In this document: positions 45,878 through 56,496 of the stretch, piece after piece | Position numbering within the stretch: position 1 is the stretch's first letter | How the letters are laid out: every line of letters begins with the position of its first letter | From: Kingdonia uniflora | Lineage: Eukaryota > Streptophyta > Magnoliopsida > Ranunculales > Circaeasteraceae | Direction of reading: 5' to 3' | Length of the DNA: 64,000 bases | Assembly (NCBI GenBank): GCA_014058105.1 | Contig: JACGCM010002624.1 | Span: 372,001-436,000, forward strand | Notes under the pieces: model-generated | Databases searched by the model: none | Seen by the model: the letters and a program-made list of their open reading frames with translations, nothing else | What the model was told of the DNA's origin: nothing | Position numbers and translations under genes: made by a program

Positions 45878-48800
45878 ATGGCTGCAAAAGATTTTTACTT
45901 GAACACAATGACACAAGAAGTATCAAAATCTGTATCTCCTTCTGTAGCTGCAAGGAGTAGTTCAAATCTGAAGACTACAAAGGAGGTAATAAAACACTTG
46001 TATCTTCTCTCAATGGTCGACGTGATTTCAGTCTGGTTGTACTTTGGGCAAATCGTGTTGTTGTTTCATTATTGTCTACCAATTGTTTGTTTAAAGTCTG
46101 GATTTTCTTTATTTCTTTTCCTTTTAGTCACTTGATTCATAATGATGAAGTCTGACTAACGCAGGAGGGTGAAGAGAAGAAGACCACCTCTAATGATAAA
46201 AATTACACTTCTCGGTGTACAGGGGTGGGACTTTACAAAATGTTTAGAGCTCTGCCTGAAGAGGAGAAGAGTGCTCTTCGTACCACCTGCTTTGCACCGT
46301 TATTGCTGATTGATCCAATAGCGACGATGTCGACGTTGGTTGTGGAAATATTTGATCGTCATCTCGGTGATATGAAGTTCCAATTTGGGGAAACGATAAT
46401 TCAGATGAAACCCATTCATGTTTGCCTGATTTTGGGGCTACGTATCTCTCCTATTGCAGATGAGTTCTTATTTGTTGATCCTGAGTATATAACAAATTTC
46501 AGAATAAGGCGATTCCCTAAGAAGAAAAATGCATATGGGTTAAAGGAAATTGACGAGGCTTTAAAACAGGCGAAATTGGAAAGACATCATGGTAAATATA
46601 TAATTTGTCATTTGTTTGGTCTGCTTTATCATCATTCTTCATTGTATTTGCCACCCCAACTATTTCTATATTGTATTTGCCATTTTTGGGTCATTATTTT
46701 CTAAGGTTCTTATCATTATATTGTGTGTTCTTTGGCATTTTTTACCCATTCTTATTCTTTGCCGTGTGATTTGGTTTTGCAGACGATGTTCTTCGATTAA
46801 ATTTGTTAAAAATTATACTATCATTTCTCCTTCCGAACAAGGGGAGAAACGTTGAGGTGAAGTATGTTGATCTGGTAGATGATATAGTAGAGTTTAACAG
46901 ATTCCCCTGGGGTGAGCAAGTCTATAATTTCTTGTGGCGTCAAATAGTGGGGTTTGTCAAATATCGATCGGCCGTTGATAAAAAATCAGATAAAGCTTTA
47001 TCACTACACGGATGTACTTGGGTGTTGATGATATGGATTTTTCTCTCTATTCCTGGCTTAAAGTTTCCAAGAATTCACGAATCCAAACATTTGTTCCCTA
47101 AGCTACAAGGATGGAGGATGACATCTTTTAAGCGTCATCAAATTGTAAAATTTAAAAAGTTTTTTGCTAACCCCGACTTGCTGGTAATAACTATGAAGGC
47201 GTCTGAGACTGACATGCAACAAGAACTTGTACAAGAGGCCATGGTAATTTTTCATTATTTGTATGAATGATTCATTTCATTGCTTCATTGTCATTTAATT
47301 TAGGTTTCGTATCATTTTATTTGCTTTGGTTTGGCATTTGCTATCTTCTTCTTGTCATTTGTTTGATTTATTTATCAGTTATTATTAAGTACCTTTTTGT
47401 CATCTGTTTTATGCCTATTGTCATTGTTAGACTTTTTTCTGTTTGAATATTTTAGAGAAATTACATCGAAGCACCTACAATCGGTGGTACGCTTGTAATC
47501 GGCGCTGCACTTGCAATCGAACCACCTGCAGTCAGTGGCAGTTCTTCCACCACTGAGATCGGAGCTGTAGTGGTTAAGGTATGCTCCCCTTAATTTTTAC
47601 ATCATTTTATCTGTATGCATGATTTATTTGTTTGTTGCTTATTGCCATTTAATTCTTTCTTGTCATTTATTAGATTGTTTTTTTGACATTTCCTAATATC
47701 TTTTTGTCATTTGTGTCAATATATTTCTGTCATTATTAAGTTCTTTTTTGTCATTAGTTTGTTGTCTTTTGTCATTTGTATGCATGATTCATTTATTTGT
47801 TGCTTCTTGTCATTTGTTATATGGCTTCCCTGTCATCTCCTAATATCTTTTTGTCATTGGTTTGTTGTTTCATTTGTAGATTGTTTTTGTCTGTCATTTC
47901 TAAATCACTTTTTGTCAATTGTTTGAATGATATTTATTAGAAAAATTACATCGAAGCATCTGAGATCAAAGTTGATATCGATAGCAATTTTATTAAAGGT
48001 GATATTGAAGCTGCTTTATGTAAAAGAATGGTTGAGGTATGATTTTTGCCATAATTTATTTGTACTTTGAAATTTGAAATGCAATGTATATCTCTTATTT
48101 TAAAAACTCTTGTTTCAAATATGCTATCAGTTGCAGAATCATAGTAACATTTTGGAACGTATTTCGATGTCTACACTTGGAGACAGTACCCTACCACTTG
48201 GAGATAGTCATATGCTCTTTGGGCAGTACTCTACTTTTGAGAAAATTGTGAAACATAAGCGAGAAGAAGAAAGTGATGAGAAAGAAGATGGGAAAAGAAA
48301 GAAGGCGGGGCTGAGAACATGGCAAAGAGAGGTGCACCAAAAGAATCTAAAAATTAAAGAGAAGAAAAAAAATAAGAGAGAAAGGGAAGAAGTTGAGAAG
48401 TTGAGGGATGAAACAAAATACATTAAAAAGACCAATGCCAACAAGAAGAACAAGAAGGCTGAAGAAACTGATGTTCAGGTTGAAGGCATCAAGAAAAAGA
48501 CTCTCACTAATGAACAATTGGATCATGCCCCACTGATCGTTTTGAAGTCCTTAATCCCCAAAGGGAACAAACGTAATAGAGGGTCAAGGAAGAGTCGGGC
48601 GACAATACCAAATCTAAAGTCTGATGAAATTCCATCAACTCAAGAAAATTTGATTCAGCAGGTTATAATACTCTTTTATCAACATATCTTTAATCATTTC
48701 TTCGCTTACATTTTATTATTTGTTTATTTGGTACTTATCAGATAAAAGTTACCCCCGAAGAGGGAGTGGAGGTAGAAAAAGATTTAGAGGTAGATGATGA

Positions 48801-50895
48801 AATTGAGGAGGTGAATATGAATGTTATATCTTCTCAATATGGTGGTGACCTTGTAGAGGTATCATTTGTTTACAACCTTATCATTTATTTGTATTTTTAT
48901 TGTCATTTGTTTGCGTTTGTTTGTCATTTGTTTGCCATTTCATTTGTTGTATGTGAAGTTACAGAAGGGTGCAGTGGAAGAAGCTAAAGAAAAATATGAT
49001 GAAGATGAGAAAGACGATAAAGAGAAAAAATCTAAGAAAGAGTCTAACCAGAAAGATGATGAAGAGAAAACTAAATCTGTTCAAGAAGAGGAACCTGAAG
49101 GTGTTCAAGAAGAGGAAGCTAAAGAAGTATTTATCTAACATTTGTTTTGAACTATATATCTATCACATTTGTGTGCTACCCTGTTATTTGTTTATTTAAT
49201 TTTACTATTTGTAGTATGTATATCCTATTTTACAGATGGAGGATGCAGAACAAATAACTGTAGTGGTCCAAGAAGTTGAAAAAAAAGATGTAGTAGAAGA
49301 AGCCAATGAGGTATTTAACTAACATTTGTTTTGAGCTATCCATAATATTTGTTGACCTTCCTTACCATTTTTAATTTGTTTATTCTTTACCATTGGAATG
49401 TATAGATTATACCAGTTTTCCTTGGGAATACCTAGTATGTATTGGAGACCCGTTAGATTCATATTTCAGATATAATTCATGTGTTTATCGAAATCAATAG
49501 TGGTTAGAGCCTTTGTTGCCATCCTAAATGCAATCCTGTCATTTCGTGGGAAGTTTTAATGTCGATCGATATGTGGAAGGCACAACACGTATGGACAACA
49601 AATGAAAACACTTTGGGTTCATCATTAATAATTTTAGTATCGATTTTGGAAGAGCCTTGTCAAAGTATCGGTTTGGAAAGTTTGCATCTTATTTTCTATT
49701 ATTAATAAAATAAAAAATGCTAAAAAATAATTTTTATTTTATTTTTTACTTATTTTCAAACATCATACTATGTTAGGTTTTTTTTTTGGTAGTCCTCGAA
49801 TTAAGTAGATTCAATTTTGGATATGAGTATAAATGTTTCACAGCTTAATTGTATGTGTGACTCGAAAAACTTTCCTAATTCTTATAGAGGGCTGAGGAGG
49901 AGCTTCAAAAGAAAATAAGTGCAATGGAAAGACGACAAAAGAAATTTGAGGTGCAAATGAAAAGAATGATGGAAGGTAAAAATCAAGTGGACAATGACGA
50001 TGAAAAAGAGGCCATGAGAGAAGAACTGGAGGAGTTAAGAGCTTTGAATCAAGTATTGATAGTTCAACAACTCCAGGATCGTGGTGCCCTAAATGAAGCA
50101 AAAAAAGCTCTTGTTTCTGTAAGTACATTCAAGTATTGCATGCTTTTATTTTGTGGAAATAAAGCATAGTTTTGTTATTATTATAATTTGAGAATTGAAA
50201 ATTAAGAATTTTAAAAACCTGATAATTCTGGCGGGACATTCTATAACCCTCTGAAGTTTTGGCGTTTCACGGAAAGAAAAATACATTACTGAACTGAAAT
50301 TCCTCCTAATCTGAAAAATGAAGAAACGGAGTGTAAAATATTATGTCTTTGTAGAGTTGGAAAGATTCTACGGACGGGAGAAGTGCGATTGGAGTGAAGC
50401 TGTTTGGAGCTCTTGATTCTAAGCCTTTTCTCGTTGCGTCCTACAGAAAGTATTCTTCCTCGGAGGTCGCCCAAGAGAAATCTGCACAAATTTGTTCTCT
50501 TTGGGAGAAGGAGTTGAGCAATCCTGCATGGCATCCTTTTGATGTTATTGAGATCCACGGAGAACACCAAGTATGTACAATGATATGATATGCTTACAAT
50601 TTGCTTTAGCAAATGTCTTAAAATTTCATTATATGTACATTGGTATGAAATTATGAATTGACGACTGCGGTTATTTATGCAGGAGGTTATTCACGATGAT
50701 GAGAAGCTCCTAAAGCTGAAAAAAGACTGGGGGGATGGCGCATATAATGCTGTACGAACTGCCTTAACAGAACTTAACCAGTACAATCCTAGTGGAAGAT
50801 ACGTTGTGCCTGAGCTCTGGAACTATGTGGAGGGAAAGAAGGTTACCCTTGCAGAGGCAATTAAAGTGTTATTGAAGCTTAGCAAGTCTGTTTGA
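45878..50895 (+). CDS. XH gene K with captured DUF1985/Ulp1-type exons (chimeric ORF)
   Basis: The frame is K leader 45878-45985; then 46165-46591, 46783-47243, 47456-47578, 47941-48036, 48131-48661, 48742-48858, 48965-49126 and 49236-49310; then FDM-type coil 49888-50118 and XH 50355-50570 and 50683-50895. Every join has GT-AG borders and keeps frame, giving about 919 aa. The first and last parts are almost identical to gene J (MAAKDFYLNT leader, [28 protein letters not shown]). The eight middle exons encode a DUF1985-like globular part (TCFAPLLLID, HVCLILGLR, RLNLLKIILSFLLP, FPWGEQVYNFLWRQI) and a long Lys/Glu-rich tail. No Ulp1 protease domain is present. Whether one chimeric mRNA is made, or the middle gene is separate (own ATG at about 46240), cannot be told from DNA. 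Confidence 0.6.
46165..49310 (+). mobile_element. DUF1985/Ulp1-type gene segment inserted in intron 1 of K
   Basis: This segment has no counterpart in the matching introns of C, H or J. Its first two exons encode a fold typical of plant DUF1985 proteins, which usually accompany Ulp1-like proteases spread by Mutator-like elements. The remaining exons are short and phase 0, with two paralogous starts (RNYIEAP and KNYIEAS at 47456 and 47941) and acidic/basic low-complexity tails. Introns are rich in TTTGTCATTTG repeats. The insertion edges lie between 46000 and 46164, and between 49311 and about 49690. Terminal repeats were not recognised. Confidence 0.5.
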
Positions 50896-51718
50896 TTTAG
50901 CCTCACAGATCAAGTATATTTTGACCCAGTAATAGTAAATAGTAATGGTTGCTTCATTTTAATTTGTTGTAAACATATGGGAACCTTTTGTATCGCTTTA
51001 AAGCGTTGAACCTTTTTGGGCTAAGGGTACCTTTTGGAATGAGAAGTTCATGCAAACTATTGCATGGCGTTCAAGTATGAAAATAATTTTTTTGTAATGG
51101 TGCAAACAGTACCGATATGCAGGTATTTTATTATCTTACAGCTTTCGTAATTCAAGTAATCTTTAGCTACTTCTCATCGTACTTGTGCTTGTTTTCTGCA
51201 TTATAACTGTTGATCTTGGTTTTAAGGTTACTCTTTTGAGAGGTACAGATGTGTTTCTGTGTGCATACATATATAGTGCATCTGTGTTCATAGTTCTGTA
51301 TGTGATAATGTGTAATGGAAGAAAAGATGTATAAGAGCGAGTTTAAAACATACTTCTATGTAAGACAGACATTGTCATTTGATGTTTTCCTCCAAAACAA
51401 CATAATCTGCGGAATTGTATATTCGTAAACGACTTTGTAAGCATAACTCTTTTATGAAACGACGTAATTCTAGCAGCAAATGTGACAAGGGGCACATTTC
51501 TTCGAAACTGCGACTTTGTAAATGTAACTACATACATTCTTTATTGATTCCTTATAACTACATTTTTCTTATCAAGTGACTCTCTTCTTCTACAAGAAGC
51601 CAGTGCCATGACATTTAGCACTTTTTTGTCAAAAAAAAACAACAACCAACAAAGCCCTCAATTAAACATCAGCCAAAAAAACAACTGAACTCTTTGTTTA
51701 CACAAAAAACGACGCTAA
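50896..51718. other. 3' flank of gene K
   Basis: It is colinear with the J flank at 41222-42358, apart from a few indels. No gene is seen. Confidence 0.6.
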
Positions 51719-52229
51719 GAGCACTTCTAGCAGCTTGGCATTGGCTTTGGCTAATACCACTGCCACATCATCAGCCAACTCAACAGTTTTTTTTTTTTTG
51801 CCTTCTAATGATGTGGCTTTACCGCCGCGGTTGCAATGAGATTACAAACGACTACTTTGTGAAAACTTGTGTTCCAAGTTTCTAACGGCTACTTTTGCAA
51901 CGACTAGTTTTTATAATGTCTAGTTTTCCACCTTTAAAAATAAGTGGCATTTTGTTAGATGATTCCTCCAAAATCTTTTCTTCTTTTTCTTATCTAAATT
52001 TTTTCCTCTAAAATCCATACTCCGTCACGGCCAATTTGCCCAAGAGATTGGAAATGATTCGCCAATTAGAAGATTCGTCATCTTCTTCATATGAAGAAGA
52101 AGATTAACTGCTGTATCAGCATGCACAACTCTTGCTTGATGAGGGCAAGAAATTGATTGTGGAGGCGCACGCGGAAGATGCCAAGCCTTCACGCGTAAGG
52201 AGCGGAAGTGTTCTTGGAAGAGTAGACTT

Positions 52230-52500
52230 ACGGAAGGAGTGAGATCTTAAAAGGATCACACTAATTTGATGAGGGATTACTTTGGAGAACCAGTAACGGT
52301 TTGGAAGGAATTCAAATTTCACTGTCAACTCCGTATGAGTCGAGGTGTTCTTCAATGCATTTTCGATACTGTTTTAGCAAGTAATGATTATTTTGCCCAA
52401 AAGGCAAATGCGGCTCACACGGTTGGTTTATCTCCGTATCAAAAGATAACTTGTTGATCATTTGTGGGCTTACAAGGAATCGCACTAATCAAATATAAGA
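52230..52500 (+). pseudogene. PIF/Harbinger transposase N-terminal fragment
   Basis: The translation LMRDYFGEPVTVWKEFKF, FHCQLRMSRGVLQCIFDTVL, NDYFAQKANAAHTVGLSPYQ shows the helical segment that precedes the DDE domain in plant Harbinger transposases. The frame stops soon after at TGTTGA. The DDE catalytic residues are absent, so this is a remnant. An upstream acidic part at about 52030-52120 (SSSSYEEED-like) probably belongs to the same gene. Confidence 0.7.
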
Positions 52501-52625
52501 AATAACAAGAGTCGTCCACGTGGTACATTTTTTAGTTGTCATATAGGCGATGGGAAAGTCTTTACCGCCGCACCCATTAAGCCAAATATTTGCTTTATGT
52601 TCTTTGGTATATTGGCTTAATAAGT

Positions 52626-54770
52626 TAATCCATAATACGATTGAGAAGCTCTAGTTAACTGAAAAGTATGAAGAACACCAATTGATTGGAAAAAATAAAG
52701 CTTCAATTGCTTAAAAAAAAGAAGTAATTACAAGAAAATCACTCTAAAAACTCTAGGCTTCCTTAGAACTCTTTCTAGATCTAACATAACCCTAGAAAAT
52801 AACCTAAGTTCCCTTTATATACTAGGGAACTCAAAAATAAAAAAAGAACGGATCTCGAGGCAAAACAACGCATGAGAATCAAAAACATCGCCAAAGTCGT
52901 TCGAACGACTTTACGACTAATTGGTCTAAAACCCTAGAAACTTGCCTAGTCTTTCGAACAAAAACTCAACTCGTTCGAACGAAATATGGCTCTGGGCCAA
53001 ATTTCCAGTGGGATGAAACGACTAAACTCTTCTTTACCAGTGGGCCACATGGCCTCGAATAAACTCTTATTTACCTTAATACTGACATAAAAAAGTTCTT
53101 CCCGACTCTTCTCCTCAGTAGCCAAATTCCACTGAAACATTAGTGTAAGCTTAGGATTCGGTTTATCTAAATCCAAGAGGTCAACAACCTCTGCGGCTAG
53201 TGCATATCTCTTTTTCTTACTCTTATCCTCCTTCGGCCTAAGCTCCGGATGAAGTTTTCAACAATAATTGGAAATATGTCCACTCGTCTTACAATGATTG
53301 CAAAAAAATTCCTTGGACGAAGACCCCTCTCCTTTGGCCTCTCCCTTATGCTCGTGTTTCCAACTAGACTTGATCTTGTCGTCTTCTTTGTCACTCTTCA
53401 AGTACTTGCCTTCAATGGCAATTGCCTTCACGGTAGCATCCTCGATATTGACCACAGTAAAGAGTTTCAACGTTTTCCTAATGGACTCTAACAAACCCCC
53501 CGTGTACTTCATGAACACCTCATACTCGTCTACATCAATGTCCAAAACCAAAGCTTGGTTATGAAACGCCGTAGTGTACTCCTGTACGAATTGCTCAAAC
53601 TGTTGGCACAAATTGTACTATTTATACCATCTCTCTTGCTCATACCCAATTGGATAAAACTGCTTTTACACTAATACCTTAAATTATTTCCAACCCAAAT
53701 CTCCTACATCGTGGCGTTTCCGATAAGATTTTCACTACGTGAGTGCATGACTTGCGAATTTCAACGTAGTAAAGCATATTTGCTGAGCATTGGAGTATTC
53801 ATAAATGAAAAAATAAGTTTCTAACCTATCTAACCAATCATCCAACTTCTTGGCATCGATCAAACCGTCGAATATCGAAATTTCAATCTTAAAATTGATA
53901 CGAAGATTACAAATAAGATTCGATGACTTACCAATACCCGATCGCTCCTTGTCGGATTCGCCCTTACTAGAATCACTATCGATCTTCGCAAAATCGTCGT
54001 CTCCATCCACCTCCATAACCCATTTCTTCTTCGAGCGGCTTCGCCGTTTTATCGAAGCGGAATCCTTCGCGAGGTTTGTAAGACGCAATTGTTCTACTAA
54101 CTCCCCTACAGTAGAAGTTAGATTGGAAACTGTCATTTCCAAAGTCGTGAGTCGTGAGTCGATCGTTGGAATCGCCCATCTCCAAATCGTCTTTCTTCTT
54201 CGAATTAGGTTTGTGATGAATCGTCAACGGACTCACTAGCTTTTTCTTCGTTTGCTTGAGACGGTCACGTGTAGAGACCATAAACCACAATCAACCCCCC
54301 GAGAATCGCAACTGGAAAACTGATACCACTTAATCCACAATACGATTGAGAAAAATAAAGCTCTAGTTAGCTGAAAAGTATGAAGAACACCAATTGATTG
54401 GGAAAAATAAAGCTTCAATTGCTTAAAAAAATAAAGTAATTACAAGAAAATCACTCTAAAAACCCTAGGCTTCCTCAGAACTCTTTATAGATCTAATATA
54501 ACCCTAGAAATTAACCTAAGTTCATTTTATATACTAGGGAACTCAAAAATCATAAAAGAACGGATTTCGAGGCAAAACAACGCCTGACAATCAAAAATAC
54601 CACCAAAGTCGTTCGAACGACTTTACGACTAATTGGTCTAAAGCTTAGAAACTTGTTTAGTCGTTCGACCAAAATAGAGAGTCGTTCGAATGAGTCGTTT
54701 GAACGACTCTAAATCTCGTTCGAGCAACTTTACTAATTTTTGGTCTTCGACTATATCCTCCTGGATCATA
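52626..54770 (-). mobile_element. Ty3/gypsy-type gag-only LTR element
   Basis: Two related LTRs of about 370-440 bp lie at 52626-52990 and 54333-54770. Both contain AATACGATTGAGAA, CACCAATTGATTGG, TATATACTAGGGAACTC and GTCGTTCGAACGAC. Next to the right LTR, on the minus strand, is TGGTATCAG, the tRNA-iMet primer site. The internal part is about 1.3 kb with a broken gag only. The LTRs differ at many positions, so the element is old. The outer ends are approximate. Confidence 0.8.
52946..54290 (-). pseudogene. Broken Ty3/gypsy gag with CCHC knuckle
   Basis: On the minus strand, starting near 54277 with MVSTRDRLKQTKKK, the reading continues in a shifted frame (IFDGLIDAKKLDDWLDRLETYF, typical Retrotrans_gag). 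After another break it reaches a CX2CX4HX4C knuckle, CNHCKTSGHISNYC, at about 53258-53300. A tail LDLDKPNPKLTLM lies at about 53150. Several frameshifts and stops separate the parts. No protease, reverse transcriptase or integrase follows. Confidence 0.8.
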
Positions 54771-54865
54771 AACCAACCTGTTGAGGGTACCAAAACCACT
54801 TGCAAAGTGGTTTGAGAAAGAAATGAGTGGTTTTTGAAAGCCAATGCCAAGCTGGTGGGAATGCT

Positions 54866-55317
54866 ATAAAGCCCCAAGTCATTTATTTTCAAACAACCGA
54901 AGGGAGTGTTTCCACATTGGGTCTATTTTTTTTTCACATTAGGTGGTGCTTTATAAATGGACGGGATGCCAAAAATTCAGTTCGATTCTTCAAAAAGGTA
55001 TACCCTCCTTTAATCTTTAAAATTTGAATTTCGCTTTTACATTCCTCGTCAATTGAACCAAGTATTGCATATTTTCAATTTTCTTGCCCTATCTTGTATA
55101 CTCTTAGGTTTTCTCTGTTGTTTTTTATAGATAAATTGTAGTATGATGCAACTATATAAGCTCACTTCGACAATGTCTTTCAACAAATGTATCTCTAATG
55201 TAGCAGATTAAAAGTCTCTATAAAAATGTTTTAGAACTTACAAATTAGTGGGTTCTTGAATAACGGAATTGCTTCATCTATGCATTAAGGGATGTGTTTT
55301 TTGTTATTTTCATGCAG
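54866..55317. other. Spacer upstream of copy L
   Basis: AT-rich, with a possible donor at TCAAAAAG|GTATAC (about 54998) that could end an untranslated exon of copy L. No coding sequence can be supported. Confidence 0.3.
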
Positions 55318-55440
55318 AACTTGAGAAGGAACAACAAATAAGCTTTTTTGGTCGTTTCCCACCGTTTTGCGGTATACAAGCTCAGCAAAACCGCCTTCTC
55401 TCTAGTCGCAAATCATCTCCAGCAGTAGTAGCTTGTTCAT
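55318..55440 (+). other. Candidate upstream exon of gene L
   Basis: It is bounded by CATGCAG| and |GTAAGA, is open throughout in the frame ELEKEQQISFFGRFPPFCG, and ends in phase 1. That matches the phase of the next exon at 56497. It has no resemblance to XS. No upstream coding exon with the right phase was found, so it could equally be untranslated. Confidence 0.35.
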
Positions 55441-56018
55441 GTAAGAATTACTTCCCCAAATTTGATTAATACCCTTTTGTTTGTTTTGTAATTTGATGAT
55501 TACTTGTACTGTTTAACTAAAAAAAGTTAGAATTTTGTGAAGTTTGATCACTAATAGTAAACTTTTCACTCATGAAAATGTGCATTATGGTTAATCAAGT
55601 AATGGTTTTAGAATGATTTCTATGGTTTTGATTCGAAAGTTTGGATCTTTGGAATCAGGGAACAATTGGGAGAATGACCCATGTCTGAATTCTCCATGTT
55701 TGAATGACCCATGTCTGAATTCTCCGTCTGAATGACCCATGTCTGAATTCGAAAGTTAGAATAAGTTCATGAAAGATTTAAATTGGAAGTTAATGAAATG
55801 GAATTTGACACTTGGATTTTATTTTATTTTTGAATAATTTTTTAGTATTTCGAAAAGTGAGGATTTCGAAAATTTGGAGTAGTACACAGTTCTCATCAAC
55901 AATGATATTTTGACCAGTATTTAGAAAAATAGCTCCATTTGGAAAAGAAGAAAAAAGAAGAAGCAATTGTCGAGTGTTTTTTTGCTTTTTATACTAGAAA
56001 CTGTTAATCTTATTGATA

Positions 56019-56430
56019 GGAGAAAACAAATACAATAGAGGGGAGGCCGAAGCCAATAACTGATAAAATTAGAATCTTATGTAAGGAACCCCCAATTTGT
56101 CAACCCTAAGAGCTGCTCTAGCTTCTCTGAAAGGTTGATGAAGAAACCAATATTCAAAATCACCAAGTGAACTTGCTAACTTAGCTAAACAATCTGTAAC
56201 TTTGTTCCCTTCTCTGTAAATATGGGTGATGCGTATACCATGAGCTCTGCATATATCAAATACTTGTTTCCATATGTTAATGCATCTCCATGGTACCCCA
56301 CTAGTAGAGCATAACCACTTACAGAGCACGAGGGAGTCTACTTCAACCCGCAAAGGGAACCAAGAATGGGCAACACATACTTTCAAACCATGGAGCATAG
56401 CCAAAACTTTTGGTTTTAGGAATTTCCAGA
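56019..56430 (-). pseudogene. LINE RNase H fragment
   Basis: The minus-strand frame shows the C-terminal RNase H-like (RVT_3) domain of plant non-LTR retrotransposons: RVEVDSLVLCKWLC, VFDICRAHGIRITHIYRE, GNKVTDCLAKLAS. About 110 residues are open, but no reverse transcriptase is attached. It lies in an intron or upstream region of copy L, in the opposite orientation. Confidence 0.8.
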
Positions 56431-56496
56431 TTTTGCCAAAAGTTTATTCCATGCTTGAAGGCCTTAGCGCAACTTACTTTTTCTTTCTATTTGCAG

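Larger units (their letters stand above)
51719..54865 (+). mobile_element. PIF/Harbinger element interrupted by a Ty3 gag element
   Basis: The left end GAGCACTTCTAGCAGCTTGG with CATTGGC is answered on the right (54841-54865) by GCCAATGCCAAGCTGG and GAATGC. TAA precedes the left end. Between 52080 and 52500 lies a transposase fragment. A gag-only LTR element fills about 52626-54770. The right target site is not exact. Confidence 0.65.

Noticed and set aside
46616..46855. 79-aa frame between two K exons
   Set aside because: It covers an intron rich in TTTGTCATTTG-type sequence. The splice sites at 46592 and 46782 explain it better.
46165..49310. Ulp1 (SUMO) protease gene
   Set aside because: Only DUF1985-like and low-complexity exons are present. 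No His-Asp-Cys protease domain was found before the FDM coil exon.
53249..53564. Plus-strand frames over the Ty3 gag
   Set aside because: They are shadows of the minus-strand gag frame that contains the CCHC knuckle.
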